Shown here piece after piece: positions 7,873 to 15,004 of a DNA stretch of 53,771 nt; position 1 is the stretch's first letter, and each line of letters begins with the position of its first letter. The stretch is from assembly GCA_000990325.1 (NCBI GenBank), contig LBPS01000004.1:1-53771 (forward strand). The letters run 5' to 3'. The translations under genes were made by a program, and so were the position numbers. This DNA comes from Candidatus Nomurabacteria bacterium GW2011_GWE2_34_25. Its GTDB lineage: Bacteria; Patescibacteriota; Minisyncoccia; Phycocordibacterales; UBA9973. The notes beneath the pieces were generated by a model that saw nothing but the letters and a program-made list of their open reading frames with translations, searched no databases and was not told the DNA's origin.

Positions 7873-8745
7873 TTATCCACCATTTGGCGGTGGGTCAATC
7901 CCTGGCCCTCCTGTATTTGTATTTCCAGGATTTGGAGGCGGATCAATCCCCTGATCAGGCAAGTCCGGATCATCTGAGTGACCCAAAAGGTGTTTAGCTA
8001 ATAAAATCAGGGCTGTTAAAATCCCTAAGGAAATTACCACATCACCGATTCTAATTTTAATTTCACCTCTTTGTGGCCTTGGATCTTGGTTTGGTTTTCC
8101 CAAGTCCTGAACTGATTTATTTACTTTCAGTACCTTTTTAGGGGCCTGATTGTTGTCGTCAGTAGGTGGAGGTGGAGGAGGCGGTGGTGGATCTTGCTTT
8201 GGTGGGGTTGCTTTAACCATTTCACCAATGCGTTCTAATGGATTGCCACAATCACATTTGATTGTTGGCGTCCCATCTATAACCAAAACCCATACTCCTT
8301 CATCAGCACCTGAATAATTATCATTAAACTGTACTTTCTTGTTTAGAGATGAATAATAATAATTTCGAACTCTGACGGAGATATCATTCCCCCATTGAGT
8401 TCTTTCAGAGGTTGAAATTGCTTCAAAAACCAACTGGGCTGTTGTAGCAGAAGGTCTAGCTACCTTCACACATCTTTCGATGTATTCGAGGAAAAGGCTA
8501 GGTTGAGGAATTTTATATACCACCCCAGTTGAGAGACGATATACATCATTTGGTAATATTTTATTCCCAACCAATGCTCCATAGATATCAGACATTTCCA
8601 AACGAGTCAAACTATGTTTTGTCTCAACCATACTTTTATTTGCTCGTTCTTCGTAAAAAGTAATCCAGTGCTGATAACTATCAGCACCAACGCTCTTCAA
8701 ACCTAATAATAAGGCGAGGAGCAGAAAAACCATACATTTTTTCAT
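7873..8745 (-). CDS. Secreted/membrane protein with poly-proline linker (weak DUF6777 resemblance)
   Basis: From the ATG at 8743-8745 the protein has 290 residues; the track's longer form uses a TTG and only adds a charged leader before the signal peptide (MKKCMVFLLLALLLGLKSVGA). A soluble domain (about 22-175) ends in IDGTPTIKCDCGNPLE, which recalls the CxCGNPL motif I associate with DUF6777. It is followed by a run of nine prolines, a membrane helix (VVISLGILTALILLAKHLL) and a Gly/Pro/Asn-rich tail with two DPPPN-type repeats. Function is unknown. A clean terminator follows it. The composition differs from the neighbouring housekeeping genes. Confidence 0.7.
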   Translation of the reverse strand: MKKCMVFLLLALLLGLKSVGADSYQHWITFYEERANKSMVETKHSLTRLEMSDIYGALVGNKILPNDVYRLSTGVVYKIPQPSLFLEYIERCVKVARPSATTAQLVFEAISTSERTQWGNDISVRVRNYYYSSLNKKVQFNDNYSGADEGVWVLVIDGTPTIKCDCGNPLERIGEMVKATPPKQDPPPPPPPPPTDDNNQAPKKVLKVNKSVQDLGKPNQDPRPQRGEIKIRIGDVVISLGILTALILLAKHLLGHSDDPDLPDQGIDPPPNPGNTNTGGPGIDPPPNGG

Positions 8746-8896
8746 GTTTTTTTGTTTTAAGAATTTATTTTTTTTATTTTTCCCCAAAAATTCAGGAAAA
8801 AACTTTTAGATATAAATCTAACATTTGAACATATTATATCAAGTCAAGCAGTATTTGTCAAGCCACACTAGAATGCCCCCTGCTATAGCTTTTCTG

Positions 8897-8937
8897 TCAA
8901 ATAAAAGCCTGGTTTATAAATAAGCCAAGCTTTTGTA
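8897..8937 (-). terminator. Probable terminator after the lipoprotein gene
   Basis: AAAAGC-TGG and CCA-GCTTTT pair around an A/T-rich loop with one mismatch. A U-rich stretch follows on the minus strand (TTTTATTTGACAG). It lies about 20 bp past the stop at 8957. Confidence 0.5.
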
Positions 8938-8956
8938 ATTATTCAAAATAAAAATT

Positions 8957-9619
8957 TTACTCTTCGTATCCCTTCCATTCTCTCCTGTCAACCAGGAGAT
9001 ACGAATCTTCCGTCTCATTAATAATGAGCTCAAAAGATAAACCCTTAGTGGTTTTCCCTTTGTAGGTAACTGTTGCCGTACCCCAAGGCACGAAAACATT
9101 TGGATATTTAACGGGGGCTGTTACCATCTTAGTCTTCCCTTGTTTATCCACAATTTGTTTTTTATCAGCTTTTGCGACAACTCCTTTCCTGAAATAATTG
9201 ATCACGTAAGTGACCTCATTATTCTCGAAAGAAGCAACAATCTTTTTAAGTACTCCCTTTTCATCGCGCTCAATTAAATAGGTTGAAGCTGGTGTCCGGG
9301 CCGGAATAGTCTGTAATACTCTGTTAGCTGAATCAGTCAGGGTATAGTAAAGAATTCCATTCTTAACGAAATTTTCGTCTTCCAAAAAATTCTTTTTGAC
9401 CCTGATCTCGCTACTATTAAAGACAACCATAGAGTCTGCGACTGAAAGTTTCAACCTTAGGAATGGCTCAAAGATAGTCAAAGAATCCTCTTCTTCCGCT
9501 TCCTGAGCTGGAGGAGTTGATGTTACAGTTTTTGAGCTTGTATCACAACTTGTTGAAACTAATCCAATAAATACAAATCCAATAAATACTACATAAGGCA
9601 ATACTTTTTTAATTTTCAT
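8957..9619 (-). CDS. Putative lipoprotein of unknown function
   Basis: The 220-residue protein begins with a basic start and hydrophobic core (VLPYVVFIGFVFIGLVSTSC) that leads to Cys25. This is a loose lipobox more like Bacteroidota lipoproteins than the LxGC type. The acidic, Thr/Pro-rich linker after the Cys is typical of lipoproteins, and the rest is predicted beta-rich with no recognised motif. Unlike nearly every other gene here it has a good ribosome binding site (AGGAGA, 8 nt from the ATG). With its neighbour at 7873 it may be recently acquired. No catalytic motif is visible. Confidence 0.7.
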   Translation of the reverse strand: MKIKKVLPYVVFIGFVFIGLVSTSCDTSSKTVTSTPPAQEAEEEDSLTIFEPFLRLKLSVADSMVVFNSSEIRVKKNFLEDENFVKNGILYYTLTDSANRVLQTIPARTPASTYLIERDEKGVLKKIVASFENNEVTYVINYFRKGVVAKADKKQIVDKQGKTKMVTAPVKYPNVFVPWGTATVTYKGKTTKGLSFELIINETEDSYLLVDRREWKGYEE

Positions 9620-9627
9620 CTTTTTGT

Positions 9628-9633
9628 TCTCCT
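9628..9633 (-). promoter_or_regulatory. Canonical Shine-Dalgarno of the lipoprotein gene
   Basis: AGGAGA on the minus strand lies 8 nt before the ATG at 9617-9619. It stands out because other starts in the window lack such a site. Confidence 0.7.
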
Positions 9634-9723
9634 ATTTTTTAGTTTACAAATCTTTTATGTTTCCCTTAAATAAAAGCACTAATGATTGTGATTGTCAAGT
9701 GTAGATATTAACCTCTTATAAGC

Positions 9724-9729
9724 TATAAT
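9724..9729 (+). promoter_or_regulatory. -10 box of pilB, 8 nt from the start codon
   Basis: A perfect TATAAT is followed by only 8 nt before the ATG at 9738, so a transcript starting at the usual distance would have essentially no leader. A convincing -35 at 17 bp is not obvious. Confidence 0.6.
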
Positions 9730-9737
9730 ATCTCTAT

Positions 9738-11438
9738 ATGAGTATTATATTTGATGATGATAAGCAAAATAAAAACCTTGCAGATTTAAAAAAGCAAGAA
9801 GAAGAAGATTTAGTTCAAGTTTTAGCTGAAGCTCGCTATGGAGTACCGGCTGTTCACCTCTTGGATATGCCCATAGACAATGATGCCCTCCGTACTATCG
9901 AGGAGAAAGAAGCGAGAGCACTAGGAGTTGCTCCATTTAAAGTTTTAGGTAAGGATATTCATGTCGCAGTTCACTCTCCTCAACCAGACAAGCTAGAAAA
10001 CTTACAAAAATATTTTTCTGATCACGAATATATCCCCCACTTCTATATGGCCTCAATGGCTAGCCTTGAAAAAGCATGGGAGAGATATAAAGAAATATCT
10101 TATGCCAAAGAATCTAAATCTGGAAGTATCGCAATTTCAGGTGAAGCTTTGAAAAATATAATGGTGAATATAAAAAATGTAGAGGATATTAAAAAAGCTG
10201 TCCTAGAAATTGAAAAGGATAACGTACATACCACTTCACACATACTAGAAATCGCCATCGCAGGGGCTGTCGCTATCAATGCTTCTGATATACACTTTGA
10301 ACCAGAAGAAAATACTGTTCGACTAAGATTCCGCCTCGATGGAATTCTTCATGAAGTCATGGAGATTCCACCAGTTGCTCATAAATTTATAAATTCTCGA
10401 ATCAAACTTATTTCTGGACTTAAAATTACCTCAAACTCTATCGCCCAAGATGGACGCTTTAGTATCTTTCTAGATGATGATGAAATAAGTCTCCGTGTAT
10501 CTCTGATCCCTGGTGCTTACGGTGAGTCTATCGTCATGCGTATTTTAAATCCAAAATCTATCAGAGTAAAGCTAGAAGATATGGGAATCGAACCAAAGTT
10601 GTATGACATTTTTATGAGAGAAATTAAGAAGCCCAATGGGCTCATACTTCTGACCGGCCCTACTGGCTCAGGTAAAACAACCACCCTTTACTCTTTCCTA
10701 CAAAAAATTTATTCATCAGAGATTAAAATTATTACAATTGAAGATCCTATTGAATATCATTTGCCTGGGATCACTCAGACTCAGACAGACGATGAGAAGG
10801 GATATACCTTCTTAGAAGGGCTACGTTCTTCTCTTCGTCAGGATCCAGATGTCATAATGGTTGGAGAAATCCGGGATGCCGAGACAGCAAAAATTGCCGT
10901 AGAATCTGCCTTGACTGGTCACTTGGTCTTTTCTACCTTGCACACCAACAACGCTGCAGGTGTGATCCCCCGTCTTATAGACTTGGATGTTAATCCCAAG
11001 ATTCTCGTTTCAGCTCTTTCCTTATCTATCGCTCAGCGACTAGTGCGAAGACTTTGTGTACATTGTAAGAAAGAAAGAAAAATAAAAGACGAAGAATTAT
11101 CTACAATCAACACTCTCCTAGAAAAGGCAAAATCTCATAACAAAAATCTGAGTGATTATGGAGTAGACTTAAGTACCCCATTTAAAATTTACGAACCAGT
11201 TGGCTGTCTAGAATGTAACAATACTGGATACAAAGGGCAGATAGGAATATTTGAAGCTATTTATAATGACGAAAGGATTGAAAATATCATAACTAAAAAT
11301 CCAAGCGAGAGAGAAATAAAAGAAGCTGCCAGAGATCAGGTCTCTCTCACTATACAAGAAGATGGTTTAGTAAAAATATTAAAGGGCATCACTGCTTATG
11401 AGGAAGTTACGAGTGTAGTAGATTTATCGGAAGAGTAG
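9738..11438 (+). CDS. pilB: Type IV pilus assembly / type II secretion ATPase PilB (GspE family)
   Basis: This 566-residue hexameric ATPase powers pilus extension from the cytoplasmic side. A short MshEN-like N-terminal domain (about 20-115) precedes the catalytic core with Walker A GPTGSGKTTT (about 307), Asp box (ITIEDPIEYHL), Walker B/Asp-rich GEIRDAET (about 375) and His box (TGHLVFSTLHTN). Two CxxC pairs (CVHCKK about 439, CLECNNTGYKG about 490) form the zinc site typical of PilB/GspE. No other pilus gene lies beside it; the remaining pil genes must be elsewhere. A structured element follows 14 bp after the stop. Confidence 0.95.
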   Translation: MSIIFDDDKQNKNLADLKKQEEEDLVQVLAEARYGVPAVHLLDMPIDNDALRTIEEKEARALGVAPFKVLGKDIHVAVHSPQPDKLENLQKYFSDHEYIPHFYMASMASLEKAWERYKEISYAKESKSGSIAISGEALKNIMVNIKNVEDIKKAVLEIEKDNVHTTSHILEIAIAGAVAINASDIHFEPEENTVRLRFRLDGILHEVMEIPPVAHKFINSRIKLISGLKITSNSIAQDGRFSIFLDDDEISLRVSLIPGAYGESIVMRILNPKSIRVKLEDMGIEPKLYDIFMREIKKPNGLILLTGPTGSGKTTTLYSFLQKIYSSEIKIITIEDPIEYHLPGITQTQTDDEKGYTFLEGLRSSLRQDPDVIMVGEIRDAETAKIAVESALTGHLVFSTLHTNNAAGVIPRLIDLDVNPKILVSALSLSIAQRLVRRLCVHCKKERKIKDEELSTINTLLEKAKSHNKNLSDYGVDLSTPFKIYEPVGCLECNNTGYKGQIGIFEAIYNDERIENIITKNPSEREIKEAARDQVSLTIQEDGLVKILKGITAYEEVTSVVDLSEE

Positions 11439-11452
11439 ATTTATATATAAGA

Positions 11453-11573
11453 AAGTAAAAGGTGAAATAGTCTTATCAGAGGGGCCGGCGGAGGGCGACG
11501 GCCCGAGCAATGAGCAAATTTCTAGCAAGAAATTATGCGGACCCTCTGAGAAGAGCTATTTCGCCTTTTACTT
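11453..11573 (+). ncRNA. 121-nt structured element, copy 1 (novel candidate RNA / palindromic repeat)
   Basis: An 18-bp outer stem (11453-11470 with 11556-11573, one U-G pair favouring the plus strand) encloses TCTT/AAGA, CAGAGGG/CCCTCTG (11477-11483 with 11542-11548) and two hairpins: GGGC-GACG-GCCC (11493-11504), and AATTTCT-AGCA-AGAAATT extended by GCA/TGC. The inner sequence is about 95% identical to copy 2 at 42068-42188, and the differences fall in compensatory pairs. It lies between pilB and the small RNA at 11580-11723. I do not recognise an Rfam family. It could act as a terminator for pilB, an independent RNA or a MITE-like repeat. Confidence 0.7.
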
Positions 11574-11579
11574 ATAATT

Positions 11580-11723
11580 AAAAAAACATAAATCTCTAAA
11601 CAATCCTTTGGAAGCATGCGCTAACAAAGTAACATATGATTACAGGATAGCCACAGTAAATATAAATATAAACCAAGACGTCCTATGCACATATATAGAG
11701 CACGGGGCCGATTGCTTAGAGAT
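11580..11723 (-). ncRNA. Small RNA gene, 6S-like architecture
   Basis: On the minus strand a 14-bp closing stem (ATCTCTAAGCAATC with GATTGTTTAGAGAT, one G-U pair that exists only in this orientation) brackets about 130 nt. The 3' end runs into UUAUGUUUUUUU. Inside, the 5' side has an unpaired G/C-rich stretch (GGCCCCGUGCUC), the 3' side a small hairpin (CUUUG..AGC-GCAU-GCU..CAAAG), and a distal A/U-rich helix (AUAUAUG/CAUAUGU, UAGGA/UCCUG). This is the 6S RNA plan: closing stem, central bubble with a 3' hairpin, terminal helix. A consensus promoter lies at the 5' end. That it is an RNA gene is well supported; the 6S identity is inference. Confidence 0.6.
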
Positions 11724-11727
11724 GGAG

Positions 11728-11756
11728 AGTATAGCATACTAAGAAAATAATGTCAA
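11728..11756 (-). promoter_or_regulatory. Consensus sigma-70-type promoter of the small RNA, overlapping the ruvB start
   Basis: On the minus strand TTGACA (11751-11756), a 17-bp spacer ending in TGC, and TATACT (11728-11733) precede the closing stem by 4 nt. The -35 hexamer overlaps the ATG of ruvB, so firing here and ruvB transcription could interfere. Confidence 0.75.
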
Positions 11757-12772
11757 GTAAAGATATCACAACAAAAAATAGTGGTTCCGACCCCCTAGTA
11801 CAGAAAGACGAGGGGTTTTTGGATCAAACATTACGTCCAAATGTATGGACAGACTATATTGGTCAAGAAAATATTAAAGCTAACCTTAAAATACTTCTAA
11901 CTGCAGCCGAAGAGCGTTCTCATCCAGCTGAACATATACTTTTTTATGGACCTCCTGGTCTCGGAAAGACAACTTTGGCACATTTAATAGCCAAAGAGAC
12001 TCGTCGACAAATCAAAATTACTTCAGGTCCCGCCATTGAGAAGGTCGGGGACCTGGCATCAATCCTCACAAATCTTGCTCCAGGAGATATTGTTTTTATT
12101 GATGAGATTCATCGCTTAAATAAAATGGTAGAAGAAATTCTTTACCCAGCAATGGAATCTGGAGTTTTGGATATTATTATTGGTAAAGGTCCTTCAGCTC
12201 GAACAATCCAACTTGAGCTTCCGCCCTTTACTCTTATAGCTGCAACTACTCGTATCGCTCTCCTCTCTTCTCCTCTTAGGTCTCGATTCTCTGGAGGTGT
12301 TTTCCGTCTTGAGTTTTATACTCATGATGAAATAAAAAAGATTTTAACTCGTTCAGCAAAAATTCTCGGTGTAGAATTAGAAGATGAGGCATTAGATGAG
12401 ATTGCGAAACGGGCTCGATTTACTCCTCGTACTGCAAATTATTTCCTTAAACGTTGTCGTGATTATGCCCAAGTCCACAAACTACCCCTTTCGAAAGGCG
12501 CCGTCAAAAGTGCCTTGGCCTTACTAGAAATAGATGAAATAGGATTAACTTCTTCTGACAGAAGGGTTCTAGAAATAATTATTAATAAATTTAATGGTGG
12601 ACCAGTTGGATTGAAAACCATTGCTGCCGCTACAAGCGAAGAAGAAGCTACCATAGAAGAAGTTATCGAGCCTTATCTAATACAACTTGGTTTACTTGAA
12701 AGGACAACCAGAGGTAGAACAGTAACCAAGAAGGGTTATGAGCATTTGGGGTTCGATTTTATAGAAAAATAA
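11750..12772 (+). CDS. ruvB: Holliday junction branch migration ATPase RuvB
   Basis: This 340-residue AAA+ motor drives branch migration with RuvA and delivers junctions to RuvC. Walker A is GPPGLGKTTLA (about 65-75), Walker B DEIHRL (about 122), sensor 1 AATTR (about 165), and the arginine finger and sensor region are SPLRSRF and RFTPRTANYFLKR. The C-terminal winged helix (KFNGGPVGLKTIA) is complete. ruvC follows after 4 bp. ruvA is not in the window. The start codon overlaps the -35 box of the antisense small-RNA promoter. Confidence 0.97.
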   Translation: MSSKDITTKNSGSDPLVQKDEGFLDQTLRPNVWTDYIGQENIKANLKILLTAAEERSHPAEHILFYGPPGLGKTTLAHLIAKETRRQIKITSGPAIEKVGDLASILTNLAPGDIVFIDEIHRLNKMVEEILYPAMESGVLDIIIGKGPSARTIQLELPPFTLIAATTRIALLSSPLRSRFSGGVFRLEFYTHDEIKKILTRSAKILGVELEDEALDEIAKRARFTPRTANYFLKRCRDYAQVHKLPLSKGAVKSALALLEIDEIGLTSSDRRVLEIIINKFNGGPVGLKTIAAATSEEEATIEEVIEPYLIQLGLLERTTRGRTVTKKGYEHLGFDFIEK

Positions 12773-12776
12773 ACTT

Positions 12777-13268
12777 ATGCGAATTTTAGCAATTGATCCA
12801 GGGTTTGAAAGAATAGGAATAGCTATATTGGACAAGACTTTAAAACCAAAACACGAGCTGGTGTATTCGTCTTGTTTTAAAACTAGGGCTGATATTCCGT
12901 TCCATGCCAGACTAACTTTAATCGGCAATGAAATAGAAAAAATAATTAAAAAATTTAAACCGGAAGCTTTAGCGATAGAAAAACTTTTTTTTACTAACAA
13001 CCAAAAGACCGTCATGGGTGTCTCTGAGGCAAGAGGTGTGATTATTTACAGTGCATCAAGAAATAATTTGCTTATTTTTGAGTATACTCCACCTCAGGTT
13101 AAAATTGCCGTCACAGGATATGGTAGGTCTACCAAAGACGGTGTAATGTCTATGGTCCCTAAATTAATTGAGGTAAGAACTAAGGTGACTTCTGATGATG
13201 AATTAGATGCTATTGCTATTGGTATTACTTGTTTAGCTTGCGAAAAATTCGATTTAAAGTACAAATAG
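12777..13268 (+). CDS. ruvC: Holliday junction resolvase RuvC
   Basis: This 163-residue RNase H-fold endonuclease cuts four-way junctions symmetrically. The acidic metal ligands are visible: Asp in LAIDPGFERIG (about residue 7), Glu in LAIEKLFF (about 67) and the Asp pair in SDDELDAIAIG (about 140-143). The length is normal for the family. The ATG is 4 bp after the ruvB stop without a Shine-Dalgarno, so the two are co-transcribed. A palindrome starts 4 bp after the stop and may also terminate the transcript. Confidence 0.95.
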   Translation: MRILAIDPGFERIGIAILDKTLKPKHELVYSSCFKTRADIPFHARLTLIGNEIEKIIKKFKPEALAIEKLFFTNNQKTVMGVSEARGVIIYSASRNNLLIFEYTPPQVKIAVTGYGRSTKDGVMSMVPKLIEVRTKVTSDDELDAIAIGITCLACEKFDLKYK

Positions 13269-13272
13269 TTAT

Positions 13273-13345
13273 CTCCCACACCCATATTTTTATTGCAGAT
13301 TTTTAATCTGCGTTGTAAGCAACTATAAAAATATAGGTGTGGGAG
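13273..13345 (+). repeat. Palindromic element with branched hairpins, copy 1
   Basis: Outer arms CTCCCACACC and GGTGTGGGAG extend through ATATTTTTAT/ATAAAAATAT to about 20 bp. Within are hairpins GCAGATT-TTT-AATCTGC and GTTG-TAAG-CAAC, giving a cruciform or three-way junction. A second copy lies at 20577-20646 with a different but still self-complementary inner hairpin. It abuts a perfect DnaA box and follows the ruvC stop. Confidence 0.8.
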
Positions 13346-13354
13346 TTATCCACA
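13346..13354 (+). promoter_or_regulatory. Perfect DnaA-box consensus
   Basis: TTATCCACA starts at the base after the palindrome ends. It lies about 5.6 kb from the dnaA-dnaN gap, so it may be an outlying DnaA site or chance. Confidence 0.5.
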
Positions 13355-13433
13355 GACGGGAAGCTATTGCAAAGAAAATAATATTTTGATACAAATGGAT
13401 ATTATAATATGTTTTTAAAATATTAAAGAAATT

Positions 13434-13631
13434 ATGAGTTATAAAGATGACGAAGAAATAGTGGGTGATGTAGATATAAACGAAGATGATGTGGATATAT
13501 TAGCACCTGATGAAGATTTAGATGATCCGCTTCTAGTAGATGATGATCTTTTAGGCGATGATGACATTCTTGGAGGTGATGATGAAGAAGAACTTGAAGA
13601 ATTCGCGGGACTCGATGGTTCTGAATATTAA
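13434..13631 (+). CDS. Very acidic 65-residue protein of unknown function
   Basis: Roughly half of the residues are Asp or Glu (for example LLGDDDILGGDDEEELEEF) with no aromatic core, so it is probably disordered. A TATAAT lies at 13403-13408, giving a leader of about 20 nt, and a strong terminator follows at 13663. Having its own promoter and terminator argues that it is a real gene. It could be an RNA-polymerase-associated or chaperone-like acidic protein, but nothing in the sequence proves a role. Confidence 0.65.
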   Translation: MSYKDDEEIVGDVDINEDDVDILAPDEDLDDPLLVDDDLLGDDDILGGDDEEELEEFAGLDGSEY

Positions 13632-13662
13632 ATTAGGTTCTAGTATCTAGTTTCTAGTGATT

Positions 13663-13699
13663 AGTAAAAATACCTTGGCGATGCCAAGGTGTTTTTACT
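13663..13699 (+). terminator. Bidirectional terminator between acidic-protein gene and tyrS
   Basis: AGTAAAAATACCTTGGC pairs with GCCAAGGTGTTTTTACT around GAT: 17 bp with one U-G pair on the plus strand, A-rich before and U-rich after. CTAGT-rich short repeats flank it. The core CCTTGGC/GCCAAGG recurs in the terminator at 22649. Confidence 0.85.
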
Positions 13700-13725
13700 A
13701 GAACCTAGTCACTAGCTACTAATCA

Positions 13726-14937
13726 CTAATTAATAATTATTTTACAAAATCTCTTCTTCCCTATTCGATAGACTCCTTCTTTCACAATTTCAACATGAGA
13801 TAAAACTTTCTCATTTGTATCTAAGTTGGTAATTGCTTTTTCGTCTACAAGCCTACGGAAGTCACCCTTAGATGTTACTATTTTATTTTTTAACAGAACG
13901 TCTACAAGCAATTCGTCTTTTTTTACTTTTATTTCTAATACATCTAGAGGAGTTTCTTTTTTAGAAAAAGTCTTTTCCCACTTCTCTTGCGCTTCTTTGG
14001 CTTTTTTCTCTTTGTAAAAAAGAGCAACTATTTCTCTGGCAAGGCGTATTTTTAAATCTTTAGGATTAACTAAATTTGCATGTATGTCCTTAGACATTTT
14101 TTCTATTTCAAGGGTTGGTGTATTGGTACAAAGTTCAAATCCTGGAACAATCATCCCGTCGGTCCAACTCATTACTTTTCCATACATTTCTTCTGGGGAA
14201 TCTGAAAGGGCTATCATGTTGCCTTCTGTCTTCCCCATTTTTTTACCAGAATTATCTTCGAGAAGCTTCATTGTTATAACAAACTTCTCTTTGTTCTTCA
14301 TGGTTTTCATAAGATCACGACCACAAAGCATGTTAAAGGTTTGATCATTACCTCCTATTTCACCATCTACATCCATAGCAACAGAATCATATCCTTGCAT
14401 GAGAGGGTACATAAATTCGTGTAGATATATAGGCTTGCCATCTTTCATTCTTTTTTCAAACATATCTCGTTCAAGCATTTGCTGAACTGTCATGTTTGAT
14501 GCAAGAGAAATAACTTTTTCAAAATTCATTTTTCCGAGCCAAGAAGAATTAAATGTAATTTTTGCGGGATTTTCCCCTGTAAAAGAAATCAGTTTACTTG
14601 CTTGTTTTTTATAATTCTTTAAATTTGCCATTACTTCTTTGTGGGTGAGTTGTTTGCGGGCTGCCCCTTTATCGGTAGGGTCCCCTATCATAGCAGTAAA
14701 GTCACCCATGAGAAGTATGATTTTATGTCCTACCTTTTGGAATTCACTTAGTTTTTTAATTGGGATAGCGTGCCCCAAATGAAGCGTAGGTCCTGTAGGA
14801 TCTATGCCTAAATATATTGTAAGTTTTTCTCCTTTTTTTATTTTTTCTTCTAAAAATTCTTTTGTGGGGTAAATAAAAGATATTCCTCTGCTTAGGAGCT
14901 CTGCTCTTTTTTCTTCATCTATTATTATTTTACTCAT
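13726..14937 (-). CDS. tyrS: Tyrosyl-tRNA synthetase
   Basis: This 403-residue class I synthetase charges tRNA-Tyr. The HIGH motif appears as HLGHAIP (about 52) and KMSKS as KKMGKTEGN (about 234). The Tyr/ATP pocket signature YPLMQGYDSVAMDVDGEIGGNDQ is intact. The C-terminal S4 RNA-binding domain (about 340-400) is present. Divergent from the PBP1A gene, it has an extended -10 (TGTGATAAT, minus strand) 8 nt from the ATG and thus probably a leaderless transcript. The 3' end converges on a bidirectional terminator. Confidence 0.96.
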   Translation of the reverse strand: MSKIIIDEEKRAELLSRGISFIYPTKEFLEEKIKKGEKLTIYLGIDPTGPTLHLGHAIPIKKLSEFQKVGHKIILLMGDFTAMIGDPTDKGAARKQLTHKEVMANLKNYKKQASKLISFTGENPAKITFNSSWLGKMNFEKVISLASNMTVQQMLERDMFEKRMKDGKPIYLHEFMYPLMQGYDSVAMDVDGEIGGNDQTFNMLCGRDLMKTMKNKEKFVITMKLLEDNSGKKMGKTEGNMIALSDSPEEMYGKVMSWTDGMIVPGFELCTNTPTLEIEKMSKDIHANLVNPKDLKIRLAREIVALFYKEKKAKEAQEKWEKTFSKKETPLDVLEIKVKKDELLVDVLLKNKIVTSKGDFRRLVDEKAITNLDTNEKVLSHVEIVKEGVYRIGKKRFCKIIIN

Positions 14938-15004
14938 ATCCTTATATTATCACATCTTTAAGTCTTTGTCCGCTATACCATTTTTTGTGTTATGATACTA
15001 AAAT
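14938..15004. promoter_or_regulatory. Divergent promoters for tyrS (-) and the PBP1A gene (+)
   Basis: On the minus strand TGTGATAAT has its hexamer at 14946-14951, 8 nt from the tyrS ATG. On the plus strand TATGAT (14991-14996) lies 8 nt before the PBP ATG, with TTGTCC as a possible -35 at 14966 (19-bp spacing). Both would give leaderless or nearly leaderless mRNAs. Confidence 0.55.

Noticed and set aside
11471-11504. SAM-I riboswitch
   Set aside because: CTTATCAGAGGGG...GGAGGG...GGCCCGA recalls the 5' part of SAM-I, but the later GAAxCC/GGCAACC core and P3/P4 are missing, and copy 2 has the changed GGTC/GACC stem. The likeness is probably chance.
11580-11730. tRNA, tmRNA or SRP RNA in the pilB-ruvB gap
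   Set aside because: No cloverleaf, CCA end, TTCGA arm, tmRNA acceptor or GGAAG-type SRP tetraloop domain could be built; the closing stem and bubble fit a 6S-like plan better.
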